Assembly: GCA_017632935.1 (NCBI GenBank)
Contig: JAGBQJ010000043.1
Location: 16,700 to 80,699, forward strand
From: Bacteroidales bacterium
GTDB taxonomy: Bacteria > Bacteroidota > Bacteroidia > Bacteroidales > F082
DNA: 64,000 bases
Direction: 5' to 3'
Below the pieces are notes generated by a model that was not told where the DNA came from, made no database searches, and saw only the letters and a list, made by a program, of their open reading frames with translations. The position numbers and the translations under genes are program-made. Every line of letters begins with the position of its first letter. Position 1 is the stretch's first letter. Positions 10,075 through 18,134 of the stretch are shown piece by piece.

Positions 10075-10893
10075 ATGAAATACATGAACAAATTATTGAA
10101 AATTGGACTGGTTGCGACGCTTTTTGCCGTGGCCTTTGCATCATGCGTGCCCCAGAAAAAGATGCTTTATTTGAAGGATGCCCAGATGGCTGCTGAGAAC
10201 ATTTCAAAAGAGTATGTCAACGACCGCACCATTGACTACAAGTTACAGCCGGGTGATAACCTTTATATCCGCTTCCTTAACACTATTGATGAGCGGAGTG
10301 CAGCCTCTCTTACCGGCTACATGGGTGGCAACAGCAGTACTAATACCATGTCGAGTGATGCCAGCATTTACCTCCAGTCTTATACCTTGGACGTGGATGG
10401 CAACATAGAGCTGCCCTTGACCGGAAAAATCAATCTTAAGAATTTGACCGTTGACCAGGCTAAGGAAAAACTCCAGACTGAAGTCAACAAATTCGTCAAC
10501 CAGACAACACTTATCGTGAAGATGTCGAACTTCAACCTGACGGTTTTAGGTGAGGTGCTTCATCCTGGCATGTACAAGGTCTATCAGTCCCAAATCAACC
10601 TGTTTGAGGCCATCGCGATGGCGGGCGATAAGACCAGCTTTGCCAAAAATGACGAGGTGAAAATTATCCGCCAGACCGACCACGGCTCCGAAATCGTCAC
10701 AGTCGATCTGGGTCAGGCCGACATCCTCTCATCGCCGTATTATTATTTGAAACCCAACGACATCGTGTATGTGGAGCCGCTCAAGATCAAGCAATGGGGC
10801 TTCACCACATTCCCCTATTCCACAGTCATATCCGTTGTCACTTTGGGCGTGACTTTGTATAGTATTTTTATGTATAAAAAAGGAGGACAATAA
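10075..10893 (+). CDS. Wza-like polysaccharide export lipoprotein
   Basis: Outer-membrane or periplasmic export component for capsular or exopolysaccharide; 272 residues. The lipoprotein signal ends FASC near residue 23. A polysaccharide biosynthesis/export domain (YKLQPGDNLYIRFLN, then ELPLTGKINLKNLTVDQAKEKL) is followed by an SLBB domain (LTVLGEVLHPGMYKV...NLFEAIAMAGD). A hydrophobic C-terminal segment (STVISVVTLGVTLYSIFMY) ends the protein, as in many Bacteroidetes homologues. A second in-frame ATG at 10084 is an equally good start. The Wzc-like partner kinase follows 29 bases later. Confidence 0.9.
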   Translation: MKYMNKLLKIGLVATLFAVAFASCVPQKKMLYLKDAQMAAENISKEYVNDRTIDYKLQPGDNLYIRFLNTIDERSAASLTGYMGGNSSTNTMSSDASIYLQSYTLDVDGNIELPLTGKINLKNLTVDQAKEKLQTEVNKFVNQTTLIVKMSNFNLTVLGEVLHPGMYKVYQSQINLFEAIAMAGDKTSFAKNDEVKIIRQTDHGSEIVTVDLGQADILSSPYYYLKPNDIVYVEPLKIKQWGFTTFPYSTVISVVTLGVTLYSIFMYKKGGQ

Positions 10894-10922
10894 GAAGTCA
10901 GTTACTACAAACATTGAGAACT

Positions 10923-13412
10923 ATGGCAAACGAGAAACAAGCATACATTCCTCAACAAGCTAAGGAAGAAGAGGGCTTTGATATCAAGAATTTGATTTTC
11001 ACAGCCATACATCATTGGTATTTATTCGCCGCCTTTGTCGTGGTCGCTTTAGCCATCGGTTTTGTCGTCAACCGCTATTCGACCAAGGTCTACCAGACCT
11101 CTGGTACGGTGCTGATCAAGGAAGGGCGCGGCGGTTACGATGCCACGGCCATCATGACGACAATGAATTTCGGTAACATGCAGAACATCGACAATGAGAT
11201 TGCCGTCCTGAAGTCGTATTCGCTCACCGACCGTGTCGTCAAGAAGATGGGTATCGAAGTGACCTACATGGGGAAAGGTCGTGTTGCTACCGTTGAGATG
11301 TACAAAAGCGCCCCTTATCATGTGGAATTTGAACGTAGCGTACCGCAGGCAGTGGGACTGGTGTATGAGATTGCTTTCCTGGACAATGGCAACTTCACGC
11401 TTCATGCCGAGCGGGAAGGCTATTCAAAATATGACTTTATCCTTTGCCAATCTGTTGAAGGCAATGCTACTGAAAAGATTGACTTCACCGGGGAATTCAA
11501 AGAAGGAGAATGGATAGACAATGGATATAACCGTATCCGTATTACCAAGACGGAATTTTTTAATCCCAATTCGGTTGGTAATATGAAGATGACGTTTTGG
11601 CTCAACAGCTATCCTTCCCTTGTCGCGCGGATGAGTAGCTTCTCCGTGAGTCCCATCAGTAAACAGGCTTCTGTGGCTTCTGTGGTGACGAAGGGAACTG
11701 ACAAGAAAAAAATTGTTGATTTTACCAACTTGCTAATGAATGAATATGTGGCCAGAGGTTTGGAACAGAAGAATCTCGTTTCTGAAAATACCATTGAGTT
11801 CATCGACAATGAATTGGGTGGCATTCAGGAGTCTTTGAGCCAAGCTGAGACAGAGTTGAAAGACTTCCGGCAGCAGAACGATCTTATGAATCTTGACCTT
11901 CAGGCCAACCAGATATACACTAACCTTCGTGCTTTGGAAAAAGAACGTGCTGAGATGACGGTGAACTTGAAGATTTACAAGCGGATGCAGGATTATATCA
12001 AGTATCAGATCGATGACCCGGAAAACCTTGCCGCCCCCAGCACGATGGGTATTGCAGACCCCTTGCTTAACCAATTGACCGCTGATCTTGTCACGTTGGC
12101 CCAAACCAAAGCCACGAAGATGCTTACCTTGACGGAGCAGCACCCTGAAATCGTGAAACTCAACGAGCAGATTGTCACTACTAAGAGGACTTTGCTTGAA
12201 AACATCAACAATATTGTCAACAATGCCCAAATGGGTATCAATGAAATAGACCGCCGCATCGGATCACTTGAGGCGGAGTCGCGGCAGCTGCCTGGAAAGC
12301 AACAGCAGTTGATCAACTATCAGCGTAATTTCGACTTCACTGACGATACCTATAAGTATTTGATGCAGCGTCGTGCCGAGGCTCAGATTCTGCGTGCCTC
12401 CAATACGCCTGACAACGAGGTTTTGGATGAAGCCCGCTTGGAACGCACTTACCTTGTTGCACCTCGCACTTCGATGAACTATCTCATTGCTATCGTCATT
12501 GGTTTGCTGATTCCAGCCTTGTACCTTTTCTTGAAGAACTTCTTCAACACCACTGTCAGCGACCGCAAGGATGTGGAGAAGCTGACCCATTATCCCATTA
12601 TCGGTCAGGTGGCACAGACCAGTTCCAAAGACCCGCTGCTTGTTGTCAACAACCCCAAATCTCCAATTTCGGAGTCGTTCCGATCGATACGTACCAACAT
12701 TGAATTCATCACACAGAGTAAGGTGCCGTGCACCGTTCTTGTGACTGGTGACGTGCAGAGTATCGGTAAGACGTTCAACAGTATCAACATAGCTTCAATC
12801 TATGCGCTGTATGGCAAGAAGACCGTGCTGCTTGGTTTCGATATGCGTAAACCTAAGTTGTATCAGGAGTTCGGTCTCAGCAACAGCATAGGCTTGAGTA
12901 ACTACTTGAGTAACAAGGATTCACTTGACAATATTATCCAACCGTCAGGCAAAATCCCGACGTTAGACCTCATCACCAGCGGTCCCATCCCGCCCAACCC
13001 TTCCGAATTGATCGCTTCAACCAAGTGTGACGAGTTGTTCGCCGAACTGAAAGAGCGCTACGACTACATCATCATCGACACGCCGCCTATCGGTCTGGTC
13101 ACCGATGCCTTGCTGCTCATGCGTCATTCTGATGCCAACATCTTCATTGTCCGTCAGGGCGTGACCAACAAGAACGCTTTCGGTAGCATCATCAAGGACC
13201 TTGAGGACCGCGACATGAAGTTCAATATTGTGGTCAACGGCCTCCAAGCCGAGAAGGGCTACGGCTATCGCTATGGCGGTAAGAAGTATGGTTACGGCTA
13301 CGGCTACGGTTATGGCTATGGTTACGGCTACGGCTACGGCAGCGATTATTATGGTGAAAGCGAAAATGGCGACAAGAAGCGCCATCATCATCACCATAGC
13401 AAGAAGGACTAA
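10923..13412 (+). CDS. Wzc-like polysaccharide co-polymerase and tyrosine autokinase
   Basis: Inner-membrane protein controlling length and export of a polysaccharide; 829 residues from the ATG at 10923. A Wzz-type domain is bounded by membrane segments near 31-50 and 520-540, with long coiled coils between. The cytoplasmic BY-kinase domain carries a Walker A-like QSIGKTFNSINIA near 612, Walker A' VLLGFDMRKP near 636 and Walker B YIIIDTPP near 715. The C-terminal tail has nine consecutive Tyr-Gly units, then a charged stretch with five histidines. In the family, such tyrosine clusters are autophosphorylation sites. The Walker A lacks the usual GEGKS, although GKT is kept. Confidence 0.92.
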   Translation: MANEKQAYIPQQAKEEEGFDIKNLIFTAIHHWYLFAAFVVVALAIGFVVNRYSTKVYQTSGTVLIKEGRGGYDATAIMTTMNFGNMQNIDNEIAVLKSYSLTDRVVKKMGIEVTYMGKGRVATVEMYKSAPYHVEFERSVPQAVGLVYEIAFLDNGNFTLHAEREGYSKYDFILCQSVEGNATEKIDFTGEFKEGEWIDNGYNRIRITKTEFFNPNSVGNMKMTFWLNSYPSLVARMSSFSVSPISKQASVASVVTKGTDKKKIVDFTNLLMNEYVARGLEQKNLVSENTIEFIDNELGGIQESLSQAETELKDFRQQNDLMNLDLQANQIYTNLRALEKERAEMTVNLKIYKRMQDYIKYQIDDPENLAAPSTMGIADPLLNQLTADLVTLAQTKATKMLTLTEQHPEIVKLNEQIVTTKRTLLENINNIVNNAQMGINEIDRRIGSLEAESRQLPGKQQQLINYQRNFDFTDDTYKYLMQRRAEAQILRASNTPDNEVLDEARLERTYLVAPRTSMNYLIAIVIGLLIPALYLFLKNFFNTTVSDRKDVEKLTHYPIIGQVAQTSSKDPLLVVNNPKSPISESFRSIRTNIEFITQSKVPCTVLVTGDVQSIGKTFNSINIASIYALYGKKTVLLGFDMRKPKLYQEFGLSNSIGLSNYLSNKDSLDNIIQPSGKIPTLDLITSGPIPPNPSELIASTKCDELFAELKERYDYIIIDTPPIGLVTDALLLMRHSDANIFIVRQGVTNKNAFGSIIKDLEDRDMKFNIVVNGLQAEKGYGYRYGGKKYGYGYGYGYGYGYGYGYGSDYYGESENGDKKRHHHHHSKKD
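13287..13340 (+). repeat. In-frame hexamer repeat coding (Tyr-Gly)9
   Basis: Nine successive TAY-GGY codon pairs at the end of the Wzc-like gene. The mixture of TAT/TAC and GGT/GGC codons shows that it is not a fresh slippage product. It forms the kinase's tyrosine cluster. Confidence 0.9.
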
Positions 13413-13433
13413 CCACGCAAATCACCTCTTGTG

Positions 13434-13964
13434 ATGGACAATCGTGACGAAAAGCATTGGCATGCCCTCTATGTCAGGTCGCGGTCAGAGAAGAAAGTGC
13501 TGTCGCAACTTGAGGAGCAAGGTTTTGTTGCCTATTTGCCTTTGGTCACGGAAGTCAAGAATTGGAGCGACCGCAAAAAGAAAATCGAGGAGCCGCTGTT
13601 CAAGTCGTATGTGTTCGTGTTTTCCAATGACAAGGACTACATCCCGATTTTGAATTTGTATGGTGTGGTCAAATTTGTCAGCTTTGAGCGCAAAGCCGTG
13701 ATAGTTCCTGAGAATCAAATCCTTGCTATCAAGAAGTTTGTCAGCGATTATGAGAAAGGTGAGGAGTTCAAGATGCTGAACAACGAGGATTTGAAGGTGG
13801 GGCAGAAGGTAAGAATCATCAACGGCCCGATGAAGGGTCTCACTGGCAGGCTTGAGACCATTCGCAACAAGCGTCATTTGATTGTCTATATCGACGTTGT
13901 GGGACAAAGCATCCCCGTCCACATACCAAGGGCAAAAGTGGAGCCCTGCGAAGAAACGGATTAA
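13434..13964 (+). CDS. NusG-like (UpxY/LoaP-type) transcription antiterminator
   Basis: 176 residues. The N-terminal NGN domain begins WHALYVRSRSEKKV and continues with GFVAYLPLVTEVKNWSDRKKKIEEPLF KSYVFV, as in specialised NusG paralogs of Bacteroidetes capsule loci. The C-terminal KOW domain follows (LKVGQKVRIINGPMKGLTG). Such paralogs let RNA polymerase read through long polysaccharide operons. Here the gene follows wza/wzc instead of heading an operon, and no glycosyltransferase genes follow. Two starts are possible, GTG at 13431 or ATG at 13434; I use the ATG. Confidence 0.88.
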   Translation: MDNRDEKHWHALYVRSRSEKKVLSQLEEQGFVAYLPLVTEVKNWSDRKKKIEEPLFKSYVFVFSNDKDYIPILNLYGVVKFVSFERKAVIVPENQILAIKKFVSDYEKGEEFKMLNNEDLKVGQKVRIINGPMKGLTGRLETIRNKRHLIVYIDVVGQSIPVHIPRAKVEPCEETD

Positions 13965-13991
13965 AAAAAGCGACTTTTCAAGGATTATTTT

Positions 13992-13999
13992 TATTTTTG
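13992..13999 (+). promoter_or_regulatory. Promoter -7 box for the coiled-coil gene
   Basis: TATTTTTG, 29 bases before the ATG at 14029. It separates that gene's transcription from the antiterminator gene. Confidence 0.55.
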
Positions 14000-14028
14000 C
14001 AACATAGTAAGAAACAAAACACAAAGTC

Positions 14029-14946
14029 ATGGATACAGAAAACAAGAAAAAGAAAAGCCAGCCTATATGGCTTTACGCCATCCTCGGTGTGTTGGCCATC
14101 GCCTTGGTGTTCCTGTTGGTGCGCAATTCATCGCTGAAAACCGACAAGGAAGCCTTGGAAGCTGAAAAAGAAATGCAACGCCTTGACTTTCAGGCTGAAG
14201 TGGATAGCCTGTTGAAGGTGCACAACCAATTGAAGGAAAACTATGGTGAATTGAGCTTGGAATTGGCGGAGAAAGACAGCATCATCCAAGCCGATGCCGT
14301 TGAAATCAAGCGCCTCCTTGATTCGCAATGGGACTACAACCGCATCAAGAAGAAAGTCACGCAGTTGCAGGAAATCTCCCAGCGCTATGTTCGCCAGATG
14401 GACTCGCTTTACACCGTCAACCGCGAGCTGGTGGCCGAGAACGAGCGCATCCGTGAGGAATATCAGAACGAACGCCGTCAGAACACCAACCTCACCCGCC
14501 AAAAGGAAGAGCTGACTAACAAGGTGAACCAAGCCTCTACGATGAGGATTTCCAACTACAGCGCCAAAGCCGTGCGCTTTAAGGGCAGTGGCAAGGAATC
14601 GGAAACCGACAGGGCCAGCCGCGCCGAGCGCATCAGGATGGACTTCACCGTAGCTGCCAACGAGCTCATCAAGCCTGGCACGAAGCTGTTCTATGTGCGC
14701 ATCGCCGACCCCAGACGTGCTATCATCAGCAAAGGCTCTGGCGATGAGTATTCCTTCAAGTCGACCGAAGGCGAGACCCTGCAGTACACCGAAAAGGTAA
14801 GGGTCAACTATGACGGCAAAGAGACCGCTGTGCGCGCTTACTATGTGAAGCCCGATGCATACGAGTTGATGCCTGGCACCTATTTCATAGATGTCTATGA
14901 GGAAGGTGGCAAGCTGATTGGGCAGACCACCGTTGACCTGAAATAA
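14029..14946 (+). CDS. Membrane-anchored coiled-coil protein of unknown function
   Basis: 305 residues. A short lysine-rich cytoplasmic start is followed by one membrane segment (IWLYAILGVLAIALVFLLV, about 13-31), then a long heptad-rich coiled coil (about 38-165). A compact C-terminal domain follows (FYVRIADPRRAII, YTEKVRVNYDGKE, PGTYFIDVYEEG) that reads like a beta-sandwich. No enzyme motif is seen. It has its own promoter box and ends at a 50-bp palindromic terminator. I recognise no named family; a cell-envelope scaffold role is only a guess. Confidence 0.75.
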   Translation: MDTENKKKKSQPIWLYAILGVLAIALVFLLVRNSSLKTDKEALEAEKEMQRLDFQAEVDSLLKVHNQLKENYGELSLELAEKDSIIQADAVEIKRLLDSQWDYNRIKKKVTQLQEISQRYVRQMDSLYTVNRELVAENERIREEYQNERRQNTNLTRQKEELTNKVNQASTMRISNYSAKAVRFKGSGKESETDRASRAERIRMDFTVAANELIKPGTKLFYVRIADPRRAIISKGSGDEYSFKSTEGETLQYTEKVRVNYDGKETAVRAYYVKPDAYELMPGTYFIDVYEEGGKLIGQTTVDLK

Positions 14947-14953
14947 AAATGTA

Positions 14954-15003
14954 GTTTTAGAATAAAATAGGCCAGCAATTGCTGGCCTATTTTATTCTAA
15001 AAC
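14954..15003. terminator. Perfect 50-bp palindrome, bidirectional terminator
   Basis: Two exact 25-base arms centred between 14978 and 14979, with a GC-rich core (GCCAGCAATTGCTGGC) and A/T-rich outer arms. These supply a U-tract in both directions. It lies between the convergent coiled-coil gene and recO and overlaps the last four recO codons including the stop. Confidence 0.88.
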
Positions 15004-15717
15004 AGTCTTCAGCACTTCGTGCGAATGAAAATCATTCATCACGGGGGCGTGAAGCCGCATGAACACGATGAGCCCGTCGAGCAAGGCTCGGCGTTGGCTC
15101 ACATTCAGGGGCAAACGACAAGCCTCATCGATGCCTGCATTGAGCAGATGCGACAGCGTGGTCGCTGAGTCGGCGTCGAAATAGTAGGGATGTATGGGAT
15201 AGTCGTGGGCAAACGAGCCTTCCATCATGTCGAAACAAAAGCCTGTTTCGTGGTTGGTTTTGGGATAGAAGCCCAAGTGACGCGTCAATTCCAAGGTGAA
15301 GAACAAAGGGAAGTTAGCATAGTCTTGGTGGACCAAGTCAAGCCAAAGTAGCGACCTTTCAATGAAGTCGTAGAGCGGCTCGTTACGCTCTTGTTCTGTC
15401 AAGGTCTTTGAAAGCAGCTCGCTGATATACATCAAGATGGCGCTTTTGTTCATCACGAATGGAATGCTTTGGTAGACCGTGGCGAGCTGCACGTCTTTCA
15501 TGTAGCCCAAGCTGCTTTTGTTGGGCTTGCCGGCTTCCACATAATTAATAAGGTGTAGGTTTTGGAAGAGGGCTGCGCGGCTCTTCGAGTTGCGGTTGAA
15601 AGCCCCTTTCACCATATAGGAGCGCAAGCCTAGGCTTCGGGTGAACACCTTCACGATGAGGCTGGTGTCGCCGTAGCGGATGGATTGCAGGACTATGCCT
15701 TGGATTGTGTCGTCCAT
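14992..15717 (-). CDS. recO: DNA repair protein RecO
   Basis: Loads RecA onto SSB-coated DNA with RecR in the RecF pathway; 241 residues, usual for the family. The N-terminal OB fold starts GIVLQSIRYGDTSLIVKVFTRSLGLRSYMVKGA. The C-terminal helical part includes TLELTRHLGFYPK and the tail is QRRALLDGLIVFMRLH. Its ATG overlaps the porZ stop as TGATG (15715-15719), so the two are translationally coupled. Its 3' end runs into the bidirectional terminator. Confidence 0.92.
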   Translation of the reverse strand: MDDTIQGIVLQSIRYGDTSLIVKVFTRSLGLRSYMVKGAFNRNSKSRAALFQNLHLINYVEAGKPNKSSLGYMKDVQLATVYQSIPFVMNKSAILMYISELLSKTLTEQERNEPLYDFIERSLLWLDLVHQDYANFPLFFTLELTRHLGFYPKTNHETGFCFDMMEGSFAHDYPIHPYYFDADSATTLSHLLNAGIDEACRLPLNVSQRRALLDGLIVFMRLHAPVMNDFHSHEVLKTVLE

Positions 15718-18038
15718 CAGTTCATGATCAGGATCTTAGTGGCAAACTTGTCGGTGCCCTGCTTGGTGCTGACAAAGATAAGGTAGACACCAGGCTCCAC
15801 CTTCTCGCCGTTGATGTTGGTGCAGTCCCACACGGCCTGACCGCCTTCCGAAATCAACTGGGTGACGAAGGCACCATCGACGGTGGTGATTCTTACCAAA
15901 GAGTTGGATACCAGGCCTTTAATACCAACAAAGCCGTTGTAACCTGGTCTGACGGGATTGGGATAAACTACCACATCGCTGATGATGGGCTCGGGGGTGG
16001 CATACTCGCCGCGATAGGAGATGACGCCGCTACCCGTGCCGAAAAACACTTCGCCGCTCTTGTCGACAGCCATGGTGGTGACAGCGTTGTCCAACAAGGG
16101 ACTGTTGTCGGTGTTGAAGTAGTGGATTTCCTTGGGTGAACTGTCGAATGAAATGAGATAGACCCCCGATTCAAGGCCAAACCATATTTGGTCAGCACCT
16201 TCCATTGCGGCCATCGAAAGCACATTGGACCCGTCGAAGAGGAAGTCGTATTGGTTGGTGCCGTCGTTGCGAGGCACGCGGACCTGCGTGGCGTCGAAGT
16301 TGTCACCGCTGAAGATTTTCCATGTGTCGGAAAACAGACAAGGGCCTTTGTCGGTACCCGCCCAAACATTGCCTTTGTTGTCCACGGTCAGGCAGCTGAC
16401 CGATCCAAGAAGATGGCCGTTGCCTGTCGCCGAGTTGAGGTTGACCGCCTGGTCATCGGCGGGATTGTCGAGGGTGCCGTTGTCGTTGAAGACGATGACT
16501 TCCCCGTTGCGGCGTATAATCCATTTATAGTCGTTATGGTCGATGTGCAACGGACCGATGTCAAGAGCGCTCAGGCTACCGCCTAGGTTGTAGGAATGCC
16601 AAGTGCCGTTAGGCTCCATCACGGAGAGAAGGTTAGGTGCTCCGGTGTTGGCTACCCAAAGGTTGCCCTTGCTGTCGAAGGCCAAACCGCTGATGTTGAT
16701 AAGGTTAGGATCACTGGCCCAATATTGGAGCGAGCTGTTTTCAGCATTGTAGACCTCCACCAATTCGTTGTCCTTGAACTTCAATATTCCGCTACCCCAA
16801 GTGCCCACATAAGTGACCGAAGGATCGTTGGGGTTGGTGGCGGTGCAGATGAAGTCGGTGTAACTGCTGAAGTCAGGCAGGGTGTTTTGGTTGAGGATGG
16901 TCCATAGGCCATCAAAACGGGCTACGCCTTCGCGCATGTAGCGTTTGCTCCAGTTGGAGGCGTGACCTCCCGTGGCAATCCACACTTGATCGCCGCAGGC
17001 CTTGAGCTCGAAGACGTTTTTCGAAGCCGTGCCGTTGGGCTTCACGTCCATGTTGTTCCAGCCATCTGAGGTCTTGATGAGACCGCGCTTGTTGTCACCA
17101 ATCCAGTAGTTGCCGTTGTTGTCGATGGCTGCGGCCCATGGCTCAATGGCACTGCCAGGCTGGTGAATGGACTGTTGCTGGTTAAGGTTGCGGTCAAACA
17201 CTGAAATGTTGTAGCGGTTGGTCAGCAGGAAGCGGTCGTCGTAAGCACGCATTTGTCTTTTCTCACTGACATTCTCCTTGTTGAAATAGTCCCATTGGTT
17301 GCCGTCGTACACAAAGAGTGTGTCGGTATTAAAGCCGCCGTTGTAGTTGAGGAGCAGCTTGCCGGCAAACACCTCCATCTCGGTGTAGGCCAGATGGGGA
17401 TGGATAAGGCTGGTGTCGAAATGCCATGCGGCATAATTGGCCAGATTTTGTGCGTCTAATGAGGCATAATACATGCCGTCGTCAGTGCAGGCATAGATAC
17501 GGCCGTTATAGATGGCTACATCAGTAACATTGACCATATCACCTTGGTTACCAATGTAATAAGTGTCTTTTACCTCTTCTTTCTTCAGGTCGAAAACCAC
17601 GATGCCGAATCCGCAAGCTAAGTAGGCCAAGTCGCCATCGAAGAACACATGGTTGATGCTTTTGTTGCCCACGATGTTCTTGTCCTTGATATCGCTCATA
17701 TTGTGAACGTTGCCGTCGTGGTCTATGAGGTCAACATTGGCGTTGGTGTAAGCCACGAGGAGCTTACGCTGACTGTCGTTGTAGCCGATGGTGCTGATGC
17801 CGATATCCGACAAGCCATTGATTTTGTTGAGGATATGGATAGAGTTGTCTTGCGTGTCGTAGTAAAACAGTTCATACTGCGTGGCAGCATAGATTTTGTT
17901 TCCGATAGGCTCCACGCCAATCACCTTCTGGTAGGGCAGGTGGGTGCGCCAGTTGCCGATGGAGACGCCGTTTTGTGCGATGGCGAAGGTGGAAACGAGC
18001 CATGCGGCTATGAGAAGGGTAGACTTGATTCTGTTCAT
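15717..18038 (-). CDS. porZ: Type IX secretion system protein PorZ
   Basis: Surface component of the T9SS attachment complex; in Porphyromonas, PorZ works with PorU/V/Q to cleave cargo tails and attach lipopolysaccharide. 773 residues: signal peptide ending AIAQ, then IGNWRTHLPYQKVIGVEPIG, then two beta-propeller regions with recurring NxYAAT/NVWAGTDKG strands (about 30-680). It ends in a CTD-like domain (VVVYPNPVRPG ... GVYLIFVSTKQG). Length and architecture match PorZ. Its presence explains the other sorting-tail proteins in the window. The rest of the T9SS machinery is not in this window. Confidence 0.85.
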   Translation of the reverse strand: MNRIKSTLLIAAWLVSTFAIAQNGVSIGNWRTHLPYQKVIGVEPIGNKIYAATQYELFYYDTQDNSIHILNKINGLSDIGISTIGYNDSQRKLLVAYTNANVDLIDHDGNVHNMSDIKDKNIVGNKSINHVFFDGDLAYLACGFGIVVFDLKKEEVKDTYYIGNQGDMVNVTDVAIYNGRIYACTDDGMYYASLDAQNLANYAAWHFDTSLIHPHLAYTEMEVFAGKLLLNYNGGFNTDTLFVYDGNQWDYFNKENVSEKRQMRAYDDRFLLTNRYNISVFDRNLNQQQSIHQPGSAIEPWAAAIDNNGNYWIGDNKRGLIKTSDGWNNMDVKPNGTASKNVFELKACGDQVWIATGGHASNWSKRYMREGVARFDGLWTILNQNTLPDFSSYTDFICTATNPNDPSVTYVGTWGSGILKFKDNELVEVYNAENSSLQYWASDPNLINISGLAFDSKGNLWVANTGAPNLLSVMEPNGTWHSYNLGGSLSALDIGPLHIDHNDYKWIIRRNGEVIVFNDNGTLDNPADDQAVNLNSATGNGHLLGSVSCLTVDNKGNVWAGTDKGPCLFSDTWKIFSGDNFDATQVRVPRNDGTNQYDFLFDGSNVLSMAAMEGADQIWFGLESGVYLISFDSSPKEIHYFNTDNSPLLDNAVTTMAVDKSGEVFFGTGSGVISYRGEYATPEPIISDVVVYPNPVRPGYNGFVGIKGLVSNSLVRITTVDGAFVTQLISEGGQAVWDCTNINGEKVEPGVYLIFVSTKQGTDKFATKILIMN

Positions 18039-18107
18039 AGAGATGAAATTAGGCCGTAAAATTACGAATTTATAGGAAGATAACGCTGTTTTCGGCGAAA
18101 TGTTTTA

Positions 18108-18115
18108 TACCTTTG
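18108..18115 (+). promoter_or_regulatory. Promoter -7 box for the GLUG-repeat gene
   Basis: TACCTTTG, 19 bases before the ATG at 18135, in the 96-bp gap divergent from porZ. Confidence 0.55.
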
Positions 18116-18134
18116 CGGTGAAAAACTTGACGAA

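Noticed and set aside
13287-13409. Five-histidine tail suggesting vector sequence
   Set aside because: The run is continuous with a native Tyr-Gly tail, has mixed codons and is followed by the natural next gene.
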